From Oceanimonas marisflavi (lineage in GTDB: Bacteria; Pseudomonadota; Gammaproteobacteria; Enterobacterales; Aeromonadaceae), in contig NZ_QAGM01000004.1 of the NCBI RefSeq assembly GCF_003049725.1, positions 62,001 through 126,000 of the forward strand: DNA of 64,000 nucleotides, given 5' to 3'. The position numbers and the translations under genes are program-made. The notes below the pieces were generated by a model. It was not told the DNA's origin. It saw only the letters and a program-made list of their open reading frames with translations, and made no database searches. Shown one piece after another: positions 25,390-35,156 of this stretch; the first letter of the stretch is position 1; every line of letters starts with the position of its first letter.

Positions 25390-25665
25390 ATTCAGCTTGC
25401 TGCGGACGATTTCTTCTTCATCGCGAAACTGGCGGCGCAGCTCGGCCTTGGTTTTCATTACCAGCTCGCCGCCCTTGCCTATGGTCATGTGCTCGGGGTT
25501 GTCGTTGTGCATGGCCTGCCAGGCCAGCACCGCCTGCATGCTGTTTTCCTTCTGCTCCTGAGTCAGAGCCGAGCCATCGGGCCATTTGCCCAGCTCCACG
25601 GCGGTTTTCAGCCGCTCATAGACTTCTTTGGGCATGGCGGCAATGGCTTGCTGAAACGATGACAT
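25387..25665 (-). CDS. yeaC: DUF1315 family protein YeaC
   Basis: A 92-aa small soluble protein of the DUF1315/YeaC family, of unknown function. The family pattern is visible: MPKEVYERLKTAVELGKWPDG, a central SMQAVLAWQAMH and an acidic/basic C-terminus RRQFRDEEEIV. It has a good ribosome site (AAGGAG) before the ATG at 25665. It lies downstream of the long GAPDH gene but is separated from it by a terminator, so it is probably transcribed alone. Its 3' end abuts a heptad repeat. Confidence 0.85.
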   Translation of the reverse strand: MSSFQQAIAAMPKEVYERLKTAVELGKWPDGSALTQEQKENSMQAVLAWQAMHNDNPEHMTIGKGGELVMKTKAELRRQFRDEEEIVRSKLN

Positions 25666-25714
25666 GACAACTCCTTCATTCTGTTGATGGCAGTTAATTT
25701 ACCATTACCAACGC

Positions 25715-25746
25715 AAAAAGGGGTGGCTCACGCCACCCCTTTTTTA
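25715..25746 (-). terminator. Terminator of the long GAPDH gene
   Basis: Stem AAGGGGTGGC/GCCACCCCTT with a 4-nt loop, flanked by A and T runs. On the minus strand it follows the GAPDH stop by 22 bp and ends in five T residues; it could also work on the plus strand. Confidence 0.85.
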
Positions 25747-25768
25747 TTACCGGTTTGCAAAAATGCGA

Positions 25769-27205
25769 TCAGCCGCGCGCGGGCAGATCCATCAGCTCGA
25801 TACCGGCCATCTTCTGCATCACGCGTACTACCTGGCAGCTGTAACCGAACTCGTTGTCGTACCAGACATACAGTACGGCGCGGTCGCCTTCCACTATGGT
25901 GGCCAGGGAGTCAACGATACCGGCAAAGCGGGAGCCAACCATGTCGGTGGAAACCAGCTCGCTGCTGGTGCTGTAGTCGATCTGGTTGTGCAGCGGAGAA
26001 TCCAGGGACACCTGCAGCAGATAATCGTTCAGCTCTTCTGCGGTGGTGGCTTTTTCCAGGTTCAGGTTCAGCACGGCCATGGACACGTTCGGAGTGGGAA
26101 CGCGAATGGCGTTGCCGGTCAGCTTGCCCTTCAGCTCGGGCAGGGCCTTGGCCACGGCAGAGGCGGCGCCGGTGCTGGTCAGAACCATGTTCAGCGCGGC
26201 ACTGCGGCCACGACGATCACCCTTGTGATAGTTGTCGATCAGGTTCTGATCGTTGGTATAGGAGTGCACGGTTTCCACGTGACCGTTCTTCACGCCGTAG
26301 GCGTCGCTTACCGCCTTCAGCACCGGGGTGATGGCGTTGGTGGTGCAGGACGCGGCAGACATGATGCGGTCTTCCGGCAGGATCATGTCGTCATTTACAC
26401 CAAATACGATGTTCTTGATGTCGCCCTTGCCCGGCGCGGTCAGCAGCACCTTGGCGGCACCCTTGGCCTTGAGGTGCAGACCCAGGCCGGCTTCGTCACG
26501 CCACTTGCCGGTGTTGTCCACCACCAGGGCATCGTGAATGCCGTACTGGGTGTAATCGATCTCTTCCGGGCTGTTGGCGTAGATCACCTGAATATAGGTG
26601 CCGTTGGCGATAATGGCGTTGTTCTCGGCGTCCACTTCGATGGAGCCGTTAAAAGGACCGTGCACGGAGTCACGACGCAGCAGGCTGGCGCGCTTTTCCA
26701 GATCGTCGCCGCTGCCACGCACCACAATACCGCGCAGGCGCATGCCGTTGTTGCTGCCGGCACGTTCAATCAGCAGGCGGGCCAGCAGGCGACCGATACG
26801 ACCAAAGCCATACAGCACCACGTCGGTGGGCTTGCTTTCGGAGGCTACGTTCAGAGCCGGGGCCAGTTCGGTCTTGAGGAAATCAACCAGGCCGGACTCG
26901 TCCTGATGATCCTTCCAGTAGCGCACCGCCAGTTTGCCCAGATCGATGCTGGCCGGGGCCAGTTCCATCTCGCTCAGGGCCTTGAGCACCGGATAGCTCT
27001 GGCTGACCGGCAGCGGCTGGCCTTCGTGACGACGCACCACGCGGTGAGCCTTGAGAATATCAATGGTAGAGGCATTCAGCAGGGGGCGGGCATAGACACA
27101 GGTCTCCACACCCTGGTTGCGGTACAGTTTGCCAATCAGGGGCTGCATGGACTCTGCCAGTTCCTGGCTCTGTTGCCAGGCGGACAGGTAACTCTCATGG
27201 GTCAT
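25769..27205 (-). CDS. Long-form glyceraldehyde-3-phosphate dehydrogenase with N-terminal extension
   Basis: A 478-aa GAPDH, about 145 residues longer than the classical enzyme. The first 125 residues form an alpha-helical extension of unknown role. The NAD domain then begins VVLYGFGRIGRLLARLL, and the catalytic Cys lies in SAASCTTNAITPV. GRSAALNMVLTSTGAASAV, RVPTPNVSMAVL and WYDNEFGYSCQVVRV are conserved. Vibrio, Shewanella and Pseudomonas carry such a second, longer gap gene thought to favour gluconeogenic or stress metabolism. It is divergent from classical gapA across a 405-bp region. Its altered phosphate-loop context suggests a different cofactor or direction, which is inference. Confidence 0.93.
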   Translation of the reverse strand: MTHESYLSAWQQSQELAESMQPLIGKLYRNQGVETCVYARPLLNASTIDILKAHRVVRRHEGQPLPVSQSYPVLKALSEMELAPASIDLGKLAVRYWKDHQDESGLVDFLKTELAPALNVASESKPTDVVLYGFGRIGRLLARLLIERAGSNNGMRLRGIVVRGSGDDLEKRASLLRRDSVHGPFNGSIEVDAENNAIIANGTYIQVIYANSPEEIDYTQYGIHDALVVDNTGKWRDEAGLGLHLKAKGAAKVLLTAPGKGDIKNIVFGVNDDMILPEDRIMSAASCTTNAITPVLKAVSDAYGVKNGHVETVHSYTNDQNLIDNYHKGDRRGRSAALNMVLTSTGAASAVAKALPELKGKLTGNAIRVPTPNVSMAVLNLNLEKATTAEELNDYLLQVSLDSPLHNQIDYSTSSELVSTDMVGSRFAGIVDSLATIVEGDRAVLYVWYDNEFGYSCQVVRVMQKMAGIELMDLPARG

Positions 27206-28606
<1,401 letters not shown>

Positions 28607-28636
28607 AACACCTTTACCCCGGTTCGAACAATCTTG

Positions 28637-28666
28637 GTCATTCCGGCCTTTGAGCCGGAATCCATT
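28637..28666. repeat. REP-like palindromic element
   Basis: Hairpin ATTCCGGC-CTTTGA-GCCGGAAT followed by CCATT, nearly identical in layout to the element at 25273-25302; downstream of gapA. Confidence 0.7.
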
Positions 28667-28681
28667 CTGCAGACAAGGGGA

Positions 28682-28776
28682 CTGTAGCTGCCACTTTAGT
28701 CGGCAGAACGTGCGCAGCACGTTTAAATACAGACGACACCGGTGGCGTTGCGCCAACTAAAGTGGCGCCTACACAG
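28682..28776. repeat. 95-bp inverted-repeat element between gapA and nadA
   Basis: Ends 28682-28704 and 28752-28776 are inverted repeats with an 11-bp perfect core GCCACTTTAGT/ACTAAAGTGGC, flanked outside by CTGTAG/CTACACAG. The interior holds a smaller hairpin, CGTGC-GCA-GCACG. It looks like a non-coding miniature element or a large REP doublet. Confidence 0.6.
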
Positions 28777-28786
28777 TACGATGAAG

Positions 28787-28815
28787 AAAGGCCGGCGCAG
28801 TGCGCCGGCCTTTTT
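28787..28815. terminator. Bidirectional terminator between gapA and nadA
   Basis: Near-perfect stem AAAGGCCGGCGC/GCGCCGGCCTTT with a 3-nt loop and T residues on the plus side. It lies 14 bp after the nadA stop, so it probably ends nadA and any gapA read-through. Confidence 0.85.
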
Positions 28816-28828
28816 ATTGCATCCGGTC

Positions 28829-29890
28829 TCAGGCGTTGCCCTTGACCTTCATTTTCAGCTCTCTGGCGAAGTTGAGCATGCGCTCCAGCGGGATCATGGC
28901 CTTGACCCGGGTGTCTTCGTCCACCTGAATTTCGTGAGTTTCGCCGCCTTCCTTCAGGGCATCGCGAATGGCCACCAAGCCGTTCATCGCCATCCAGGGG
29001 CAGTGGGCGCAGCTGCGGCAGGTGGCGCCGTTGCCGCCGGTGGGCGCTTCCACCATTTCCTTGTCGGGACAGGCCTGCTGCATCTTGTAGAAAATGCCCT
29101 TGTCAGTGGCCACGATCAGGCGCTTTTGAGGCAGGTCTTTCGCGGCCTGGATCAGCTGGCTGGTGGAGCCCACCGCATCGGCCAGCTCCACCACCGACTG
29201 GGGCGACTCCGGGTGCACCAGCACGGCGGCATCCGGGTTCTGCGCCTTCAGCTCTTTCAGCGCCTTGGCGCGAAACTCGTCGTGCACAATACAGGCGCCC
29301 TGCCAGCGCAGCATTTCACAGCCGGTTTGTTTCTCGATATAGCTGCCAAGATGACGATCCGGCGCCCAGATGATTTTGTGGCCTTCACTGTCGAGGTGCT
29401 CGACGATCTCCAGGGCGATGCTGGAGGTCACCACCCAGTCGGCCCGGGCCTTGACCGCCGCCGAGGTGTTGGCGTAGACCACCACGGTATGATCCGGGTG
29501 AGCGTCGCAAAAGGCGGTAAATTCATCGGCCGGACAGCCCAGATCCAGAGAGCACTCCGCCTCCAGAGTGGGCATCAGCACGGTTTTCTCCGGGCTCAGG
29601 ATCTTGGAGGTTTCCCCCATAAAGCGCACACCGGCCACAATCAGGGTCTGGGCCTCGTGCTCCTTGCCAAACCGCGCCATTTCCAGCGAGTCGGCCACAC
29701 AACCGCCGGTTTCCTCGGCCAGGGCCTGGATCTCGGGATCGGTATAATAATGGGCTACCAGCACCGCATTGCGGGCCTTGAGCAGGGTTTTGATTTCATC
29801 CTTCAGCGCCCGCTGTTGCTCCGCGCTGAGCGGGGCCGGCTTGGCGGGAAAAGGATAGTCAAACTCGACAATATCAACAGCTTCAGTCAT
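28829..29890 (-). CDS. nadA: Quinolinate synthase A
   Basis: A 353-aa 4Fe-4S enzyme that condenses iminoaspartate with dihydroxyacetone phosphate to quinolinate in NAD synthesis. The three cluster cysteines are visible in [22 protein letters not shown] and [34 protein letters not shown] marks the N-terminal substrate region. I set the start at 29890 ([10 protein letters not shown]); it lacks a clear ribosome site, and an ATG at 29956 is in frame. It follows the tRNA array as in E. coli (cpoB, tRNA cluster, nadA). Confidence 0.95.
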   Translation of the reverse strand: MTEAVDIVEFDYPFPAKPAPLSAEQQRALKDEIKTLLKARNAVLVAHYYTDPEIQALAEETGGCVADSLEMARFGKEHEAQTLIVAGVRFMGETSKILSPEKTVLMPTLEAECSLDLGCPADEFTAFCDAHPDHTVVVYANTSAAVKARADWVVTSSIALEIVEHLDSEGHKIIWAPDRHLGSYIEKQTGCEMLRWQGACIVHDEFRAKALKELKAQNPDAAVLVHPESPQSVVELADAVGSTSQLIQAAKDLPQKRLIVATDKGIFYKMQQACPDKEMVEAPTGGNGATCRSCAHCPWMAMNGLVAIRDALKEGGETHEIQVDEDTRVKAMIPLERMLNFARELKMKVKGNA

Positions 29891-30029
29891 GGCGGCGTGC
29901 CAGTGCTCCGTTTGAATAACATATTGTGGGACATTATACCGCCGAACACGGGTCAACCCAAATCCATGTTAACAATATGAAAAAACAACAGAGAATATAG
30001 CGATAAAGGGGGATAAATACAGAAGGAAA

Positions 30030-30105
30030 TGGTGGGTCGTGCAGGATTCGAACCTGCGACCAATTGATTAAAAGTCAACTGCTCTACCAACTGAGCTAAC
30101 GACCC
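30030..30105 (-). tRNA. tRNA-Lys(TTT), copy 1
   Basis: A 76-nt cloverleaf with encoded CCA. Acceptor GGGTCGT, anticodon TTT in GACTTTTAATC, T-loop GGTTCGAATCC. Last tRNA of the array in transcription order. Confidence 0.97.
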
Positions 30106-30149
30106 GTATAAACGGTGCTTTTTACTGCGGCCTGTTCATTGCGAACAAG

Positions 30150-30225
30150 TGGTGGACGCTACTGGGATCGAACCAGTGACCCCCTCCTTGTAAGGGAGGT
30201 GCTCTCCCGGCTGAGCTAAGCGTCC
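30150..30225 (-). tRNA. tRNA-Val(TAC), type A copy 1
   Basis: 76 nt with encoded CCA. Acceptor GGACGCT, anticodon TAC in CTTACAAGG, T-loop GGTTCGATCCC. Confidence 0.97.
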
Positions 30226-30230
30226 GGAAC

Positions 30231-30306
30231 TGGTGGGTCGTGCAGGATTCGAACCTGCGACCAATTGATTAAAAGTCAACTGCTCTACCAACTGAGCTAA
30301 CGACCC
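30231..30306 (-). tRNA. tRNA-Lys(TTT), copy 2
   Basis: Identical in sequence to the other Lys copies; only 5 nt separate it from the Val copy below it. Confidence 0.97.
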
Positions 30307-30331
30307 AAATTGTATTACTTTCCTGCGAAAG

Positions 30332-30407
30332 TGGTGGGTGATACTGGGCTCGAACCAGTGACCCCCTCCTTGTAAGGGAGGTGCTCTCCCAGCTGAGCTA
30401 ATCACCC
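30332..30407 (-). tRNA. tRNA-Val(TAC), type B copy 1
   Basis: Same anticodon and arms as type A, but the acceptor stem is GGGTGAT and the T-stem closes with GGTTCGAGCCC. 76 nt with CCA. Confidence 0.97.
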
Positions 30408-30439
30408 TGGGAGTGCTTTTTGCTAAAAGCACCAAAAAA

Positions 30440-30515
30440 TGGTGGACGCTACTGGGATCGAACCAGTGACCCCCTCCTTGTAAGGGAGGTGCTCTCCCGG
30501 CTGAGCTAAGCGTCC
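30440..30515 (-). tRNA. tRNA-Val(TAC), type A copy 2
   Basis: Sequence identical to type A copy 1; encoded CCA. Confidence 0.97.
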
Positions 30516-30522
30516 GGGAATC

Positions 30523-30598
30523 TGGTGGGTCGTGCAGGATTCGAACCTGCGACCAATTGATTAAAAGTCAACTGCTCTACCAACTGAGCTAACGACCC
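30523..30598 (-). tRNA. tRNA-Lys(TTT), copy 3
   Basis: Identical Lys copy, 7 nt from the Val type A gene below it. Confidence 0.97.
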
Positions 30599-30623
30599 AA
30601 ATTGTATTACTTTCCTGCGAAAG

Positions 30624-30699
30624 TGGTGGGTGATACTGGGCTCGAACCAGTGACCCCCTCCTTGTAAGGGAGGTGCTCTCCCAGCTGAGCTAATCACCC
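30624..30699 (-). tRNA. tRNA-Val(TAC), type B copy 2
   Basis: Identical to type B copy 1. The 25-nt spacer below it (AAATTGTATTACTTTCCTGCG...) also matches the spacer of the neighbouring repeat unit. Confidence 0.97.
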
Positions 30700-30744
30700 T
30701 GGGTGGTGCTTTTGCTAAAAGCACCGCTCATTCCGAAGAATAAG

Positions 30745-30820
30745 TGGTGGACGCTACTGGGATCGAACCAGTGACCCCCTCCTTGTAAGGGAGGTGCTCT
30801 CCCGGCTGAGCTAAGCGTCC
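30745..30820 (-). tRNA. tRNA-Val(TAC), type A copy 3
   Basis: Identical to the other type A copies; encoded CCA. Confidence 0.97.
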
Positions 30821-30826
30821 GGAAAC

Positions 30827-30902
30827 TGGTGGGTCGTGCAGGATTCGAACCTGCGACCAATTGATTAAAAGTCAACTGCTCTACCAACTGAGCTAACGAC
30901 CC
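30827..30902 (-). tRNA. tRNA-Lys(TTT), copy 4
   Basis: Identical Lys copy. Confidence 0.97.
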
Positions 30903-30922
30903 AAATTGTAATCCACTGAAAG

Positions 30923-30998
30923 TGGTGGGTGATACTGGGCTCGAACCAGTGACCCCCTCCTTGTAAGGGAGGTGCTCTCCCAGCTGAGCTAATCACCC
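30923..30998 (-). tRNA. tRNA-Val(TAC), type B copy 3
   Basis: Identical to the other type B copies; its lower spacer is shortened compared with the other two units. Confidence 0.97.
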
Positions 30999-31029
30999 TG
31001 GGTACACTTTTTACCAAAAGTGTGAAAAC

Positions 31030-31105
31030 TGGTGGACGCTACTGGGATCGAACCAGTGACCCCCTCCTTGTAAGGGAGGTGCTCTCCCGGCTGAGCTAAG
31101 CGTCC
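31030..31105 (-). tRNA. tRNA-Val(TAC), type A copy 4
   Basis: Identical to the other type A copies. Confidence 0.97.
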
Positions 31106-31112
31106 GGGAATC

Positions 31113-31188
31113 TGGTGGGTCGTGCAGGATTCGAACCTGCGACCAATTGATTAAAAGTCAACTGCTCTACCAACTGAGCTAACGACCC
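31113..31188 (-). tRNA. tRNA-Lys(TTT), copy 5 (first in transcription order)
   Basis: Identical Lys copy, nearest to the array promoter, which lies about 45 bp upstream. Confidence 0.97.
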
Positions 31189-31192
31189 GGCC

Positions 31193-31202
31193 TGGTGGGT
31201 GA
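31193..31202 (-). pseudogene. Possible remnant of a further tRNA-Val type B 3' end
   Basis: TGGTGGGTGA equals the CCA plus acceptor 3' end of the type B Val genes and sits exactly where the repeat order predicts another type B copy. After 10 bp the match is lost. Confidence 0.45.
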
Positions 31203-31228
31203 CTGCTGCCCCCTGCCAACGGCGGCCT

Positions 31229-31256
31229 ATAATACGGATTTAATTGTGTGACGCAA
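31229..31256 (-). promoter_or_regulatory. Promoter of the tRNA array
   Basis: On the minus strand TTGCGT (31251-31256), a 16-bp spacer and TATTAT (31229-31234) precede a GC-rich discriminator (AGGCCGCCG). Such discriminators are typical of stringently controlled stable-RNA promoters. Confidence 0.7.
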
Positions 31257-31328
31257 CAGCTAAATTGTCATTTTATTTTGTTTGCTCAAGGAACAAGCGA
31301 CTCTCACAAAAATCCGTCAATTCGCCGT

Positions 31329-32078
31329 TTATTTCATCGCATCCAGGTTTTCCTGAGCCAGCCGGGCGGCACTGCTGTTGGCATATTCACTCTGAACCTG
31401 CTCAAAATACTGCCTGGCTCTGCCATCGTCTTTCTGCTCCCGGGCAATCAGCCCGAGCTTCAGCAGCGAATCGGCCCGCTTGTTGGATTTGGGGTACGCC
31501 TCCACTACCCGGGCGAACTGGGCCTTGGACTGATCAAAGCGCTGCTGGGCATAGAGCAGTTGTCCCAGCCAGTAATGGGCATTGGGCACATAGCTCGACT
31601 GAGGATACTGGGTAATAAAGCGGGCAAAGGCCGGAATGGCGGCGTTGTAGTCCTTGTCCTGCAATACCAGGTTCACCGCCCTGTCGTAGGCAGCCTGTTC
31701 ATCGCCCGCAGGCGCTGATTCGGCTTCGGCGGTTCCCTGATCAGGCGCCGGTTCAGGCTCGGCACGCCGGGCCGGTGCCGGGGATGCTGCCGGTGCCTGC
31801 TGCTGTGCCGCCAGCATGCTGCGCTGGCGCTCTATCACCTGCTCCAGCCGGTAGCTCTGTTCTTCCAGCAAACCGCGCAGTTCACTCAGCTCCTGCTGCA
31901 TGGCATTGAGCTGGCGTTGTTGATCGATCTGCGCCTGAGCCCGGGCATTGAAGCCCCGTTCCAGCTCGGCCAGGCGCTCGTTAACGGAGCCGCTGCCACC
32001 CACACTGGCCACCGGAGCCTGAGCCCAGCTGGCGGTGGATAAAACAGCGGCCATCGAAATGGCCGCGAATTTCATCAT
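31329..32078 (-). CDS. cpoB: Cell division coordinator CpoB (YbgF), periplasmic TPR protein
   Basis: A 249-aa exported protein that coordinates Tol-Pal with PBP1B during septation. The signal peptide ends at ASWA|QAPVAS (about residue 19). A coiled coil follows (about 30-95, rich in Gln/Glu/Leu). After a Pro/Ala-rich linker (about 95-130) the C-terminal TPR domain starts at YDRAVNLVLQDKDYNAAIPAF. It is the last gene of the tol-pal cluster, 18 bp after pal, and precedes the tRNA array, as in E. coli. Confidence 0.95.
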   Translation of the reverse strand: MMKFAAISMAAVLSTASWAQAPVASVGGSGSVNERLAELERGFNARAQAQIDQQRQLNAMQQELSELRGLLEEQSYRLEQVIERQRSMLAAQQQAPAASPAPARRAEPEPAPDQGTAEAESAPAGDEQAAYDRAVNLVLQDKDYNAAIPAFARFITQYPQSSYVPNAHYWLGQLLYAQQRFDQSKAQFARVVEAYPKSNKRADSLLKLGLIAREQKDDGRARQYFEQVQSEYANSSAARLAQENLDAMK

Positions 32079-32096
32079 AATGTTTTGAATCAGTCC

Positions 32097-32624
32097 TTAG
32101 TAAACCAGAACCGCACGGCGGTTCTTGGCAAAACCGGCTTCGCTGCGGGAGGTATCCAGCGGCTTTTCTTCGCCATAGCTGACAATGGCCAGCTGGGAAC
32201 CGCTGACACCCAGGCTCTGCAGGTAGCTGGTCACCGCCTTGGCACGACGCTCGCCCAGAGCGATGTTGTACTCGGGGGTGCCACGCTCGTCGGCATGACC
32301 TTCCACCAGAATGCTGACATTCGGGTTGGAACGCAGGAAGCTGGCATGGGCTTCCAGCACCTGAGCATAATGACCGGTCACCTCATCCTGGTCGAATTCG
32401 AAGTAAATCACGTTTTCGCGACGCAGGGCTTCGTATTGCTGACGCATCTGCTCTTCAGCGGACAGGGCGCCGCCGGTCTGAATACCGCCGGTTTGTACGC
32501 CACCGTTCTGATAGCTGCCATCGGTTCCGGTCATGGCGTCGGAATCGCTGGTGGAGCTACATGCAGCCAGGGTCAACATGGGAAGCGCAACGGCCAGACT
32601 CTGAAGCAGTTTTTTCATTTGCAT
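32097..32624 (-). CDS. pal: Peptidoglycan-associated lipoprotein Pal
   Basis: A 175-aa outer-membrane lipoprotein. The signal peptide ends in the lipobox LAAC (Cys at about 22), then a short Ser/Thr/Gly-rich linker with GGVQTGGIQTGG repeats. The C-terminal OmpA-like domain has NVSILVEGHADERGTPEYNIALGERRA, which binds diaminopimelate in peptidoglycan. Interacts with TolB and TolA. AAGGAA lies before the ATG at 32624; a second ATG two codons later is also usable. Confidence 0.97.
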   Translation of the reverse strand: MQMKKLLQSLAVALPMLTLAACSSTSDSDAMTGTDGSYQNGGVQTGGIQTGGALSAEEQMRQQYEALRRENVIYFEFDQDEVTGHYAQVLEAHASFLRSNPNVSILVEGHADERGTPEYNIALGERRAKAVTSYLQSLGVSGSQLAIVSYGEEKPLDTSRSEAGFAKNRRAVLVY

Positions 32625-32649
32625 GATTTTTCCTTGGGAAAAGCAATTT

Positions 32650-33951
32650 CTAGTTTAGAAACGGTGACCACGCCGGTGAGCGGACATCGCCGCTGCGCGC
32701 CGGCAGCCTGGCCTTGAAACGACCATCCATCGACACCAGAGACAACACTTGCCGCCCCTGATAGGTGGTGCTGTAGATGATCATGGTGCCGTTGGGCGCC
32801 GGGCTCGGGGATTCATCCAGCCGTGTTTCGGTCAACACCTGCAGATGTCCGCCGTCCAGCTCCTGCCGGGCAATCCGGTACTGCCCCTGAGAGCGGCTGA
32901 CCAGCACCATATTCTGGCCGTCTGCCGTGACCCTGGGGCCCAGATTCGTGTCTCCGTCAAAGGTCACGCGACGCGCATTGTCGGCACCGGGCTCGGTGCG
33001 GTAAACCTGCGGTCGGCCTCCCCGTTCGGAGACAAAATAAATACTTTTTCCGTCCGCCGACCAGGTCGGCTCGGTATCGATTGTGCGGTTATTGGTCACC
33101 CGGGTCAACTGGCGACTGGCCAGATTGAGTACATAGACTTCGGGCTGTCCGTCCTTTGACAATACCAGCGCCAGCCGGGTGCCGTCGGGGGACCAGGCGG
33201 GTGCACCGTTGATGCCGGGATGTGAGCTAACCACCTGACGCTGCTGGCTGTAAATGTCCTGTACGACCACCTCGGCCTTCTTGTTTTCAAAGGACACATA
33301 GGCCAGCTTGCGGCCGTCCGGTGACCAGGCCGGCGACATCAGCGGCTCCCGGGAGCGCAGCAGTACCTGTTCGTTAAAACCGTCGTAGTCGGCAATCATC
33401 AGCTGGTAGGGATATTGGGCGCCATGCTGCACCGTCACATAGGCGATGCGGGTCAGGAAGGCGCCCTTGATGCCGGTCAGCTTCTCGAACACGATATCGG
33501 CAATGCGGTGGGCATACTGGCGCAGCTGGGCCGCCGGCACGGTGGCGGTCCGGCTTTCCAGCAGTTTGGCGCCATTGCCGCCCAGCACATCGGCCAGCTC
33601 AAAGCTGATGCGGTACTGATTATTGCCCGCCGGCTCAATGCTGCCCACCACCACGGCTTCCGCCTGGCGGGAGCGCCACAGGTTCGGATCCAGCTGCTCG
33701 GCACGGGCCACCCGCTGGGGCAGCGCACTGCGCTCCAGGGGCCGGAACATGCCGCTGTTGCGCAGGTCATTGCCGATCACTTCCGACAATTCCTGAGGTG
33801 CGGCGCCACCGCCGGTCCATGCAAAGGGCACCACCGCCACCGGCCGGGCACTGTCTATGCCGCCGGTGATCACTATCTCCAGCGCCGCCTGGGCGCGTCC
33901 TGCCAGCATCAGCAGCGGCAGCCATAACCACAACCATCGTTTTGTCATCAT
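32650..33951 (-). CDS. tolB: Tol-Pal periplasmic protein TolB
   Basis: A 433-aa periplasmic protein. The signal peptide (about residues 1-22, [15 protein letters not shown]) is followed by an N-terminal alpha/beta domain ([14 protein letters not shown]) and a six-bladed beta-propeller with repeated PAWSPDG/ADGK motifs, which docks Pal. The start is placed at 33951, overlapping the tolA stop by one base (TGATG); the frame runs further upstream through tolA but that part is not coding. A second ATG follows directly. Confidence 0.96.
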   Translation of the reverse strand: MMTKRWLWLWLPLLMLAGRAQAALEIVITGGIDSARPVAVVPFAWTGGGAAPQELSEVIGNDLRNSGMFRPLERSALPQRVARAEQLDPNLWRSRQAEAVVVGSIEPAGNNQYRISFELADVLGGNGAKLLESRTATVPAAQLRQYAHRIADIVFEKLTGIKGAFLTRIAYVTVQHGAQYPYQLMIADYDGFNEQVLLRSREPLMSPAWSPDGRKLAYVSFENKKAEVVVQDIYSQQRQVVSSHPGINGAPAWSPDGTRLALVLSKDGQPEVYVLNLASRQLTRVTNNRTIDTEPTWSADGKSIYFVSERGGRPQVYRTEPGADNARRVTFDGDTNLGPRVTADGQNMVLVSRSQGQYRIARQELDGGHLQVLTETRLDESPSPAPNGTMIIYSTTYQGRQVLSLVSMDGRFKARLPARSGDVRSPAWSPFLN

Positions 33952-35153
33952 CAAAGCCTCGGTATCAGGGTCAAATTCAGGTTTTGCAGCTGTTTGTTCA
34001 CCGCCGGATCCTTGGGCATGGGCAGGGTACCGGTCTTGCGAATGGCAAGCTCGGCCGAGCGGCATACTTCCGCATCGCCCTGGCCCTGCCCTATGGTCAG
34101 AATAAGCCCATCGGCGGCCACCCGCACATTAATGCGGCACTGTTTGCCCACCATGGTGGGCCCCACCAGCCAGTTTCGCTGAATGGCGGCAATAATCATG
34201 CCGGTGTAACGATCCACTTCCGCCGCCGACGCGGCCGACGAAGAGCCCCCGGCCGAGCCGCCGCCCATCAGGGCTTCCAGATCCTTCAGCGCCTGTTCGG
34301 CTTCTGCTTTTTTCTTCGCTTCGGCGGCCTTGCGGGCCGCTTCGGCTTCCGCCTGTTTCTTCGCTTCCGCGGCCTTGCGGGCGGCCTCGGCTTCCGCCTG
34401 TTTCTTGGCTTCCGCGGCCTTGCGGGCGGCCTCGGCTTCCGCCTGTTTCTTCGCTTCCGCGGCCTTGCGCGCCGCCTCGGCTTCCGCCTGTTTCTTCGCT
34501 TCCGCGGCCTTGCGGGCGGCCTCGGCTTCCTGCTGTTTCTTGGCTTCCGCGGCCTTGCGGGCGGCCTCGGCTTCCGCCTGTTTTTTGGCTTCCGCAGCCT
34601 TGCGGGCGGCCTCGGCTTCCGCCTGTTTTTTGGCTTCCGCAGCCTTGCGCGCCGCTTCGGCTTCCGCCTGTTTCCTGGCTTCCTCGGCCTTGCGTGCCGC
34701 TTCAGCTTCCGCCTGTTTCTTCGCTTCCGCAGCCTTGCGGGCTTCTTCCGCCTTGCGTTGCTGCTCCAGCACCTGCTGACGCTCCGCCTCGGCTTTGGCC
34801 TGCTGGGCCGCCACGGCTTTTTCCTGCTCAGCCTTGCGCGCTGCCTCTGCTGCCGCCGCCTGCTCTGCGGCTTTACGTTCGGCCTCCTCGGCCGCCTTTT
34901 GTGCAGCCTCGGCTTTGGCCTGCGCCGCAGCCTGCTCGGCGTCGCGGTTTGCCTGCATTTCCGCCAGGCGCTCGGCCTGGGCCGCCACCATACCGTCGTC
35001 AATCATGGTAGCCTCAATAATGGAGGCCGCCTGGGTGGGCCGCTTGGGCGTGCTGAAGTTCACTCCCACCAGGAACAGCACGCCAATCAGCACATGCAGC
35101 CCCAGGGAGATCAGCAGTGCCTTGCGAATGCCACCACTTTGCTTCTCAAACAC
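33951..35153 (-). CDS. tolA: TolA, inner-membrane bridge of the Tol-Pal system
   Basis: A 400-aa protein with one N-terminal transmembrane helix (about 13-33), a long Ala/Lys/Glu-rich helical domain II (about 60-285) and the globular domain III (from about [13 protein letters not shown]). Domain III contacts Pal and TolB and is also a colicin/phage receptor. Domain II contains near-identical 15-residue units of the type [15 protein letters not shown]. tolR ends 3 bp before it. Confidence 0.95.
   Translation of the reverse strand: MFEKQSGGIRKALLISLGLHVLIGVLFLVGVNFSTPKRPTQAASIIEATMIDDGMVAAQAERLAEMQANRDAEQAAAQAKAEAAQKAAEEAERKAAEQAAAAEAARKAEQEKAVAAQQAKAEAERQQVLEQQRKAEEARKAAEAKKQAEAEAARKAEEARKQAEAEAARKAAEAKKQAEAEAARKAAEAKKQAEAEAARKAAEAKKQQEAEAARKAAEAKKQAEAEAARKAAEAKKQAEAEAARKAAEAKKQAEAEAARKAAEAKKQAEAEAARKAAEAKKKAEAEQALKDLEALMGGGSAGGSSSAASAAEVDRYTGMIIAAIQRNWLVGPTMVGKQCRINVRVAADGLILTIGQGQGDAEVCRSAELAIRKTGTLPMPKDPAVNKQLQNLNLTLIPRL
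34315..34740. repeat. 45-bp tandem repeats encoding TolA domain II
   Basis: About nine consecutive 45-bp units encode the 15-residue helical motif. Units differ mainly at synonymous sites (for example ttcttcgct/ttcttggct). Unit number probably varies between strains. Confidence 0.85.
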
Positions 35154-35156
35154 GCC

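Noticed and set aside
30136-30887. Three minus-strand ORFs across the tRNA cluster
   Set aside because: They translate the tRNA genes and spacers (repeated motifs from identical tRNAs); no ribosome sites or conserved proteins are expected there.
30030-31188. CRISPR-like regularity of repeats in this region
   Set aside because: The repeat units are tRNA genes with intact cloverleaves and CCA ends; spacers are not unique foreign-type sequences.
34330-34779. Ser/Ala/Phe-rich plus-strand ORF opposite tolA repeats
   Set aside because: Pure antisense of the 45-bp repeats of tolA; repetitive reading frames stay open on both strands.
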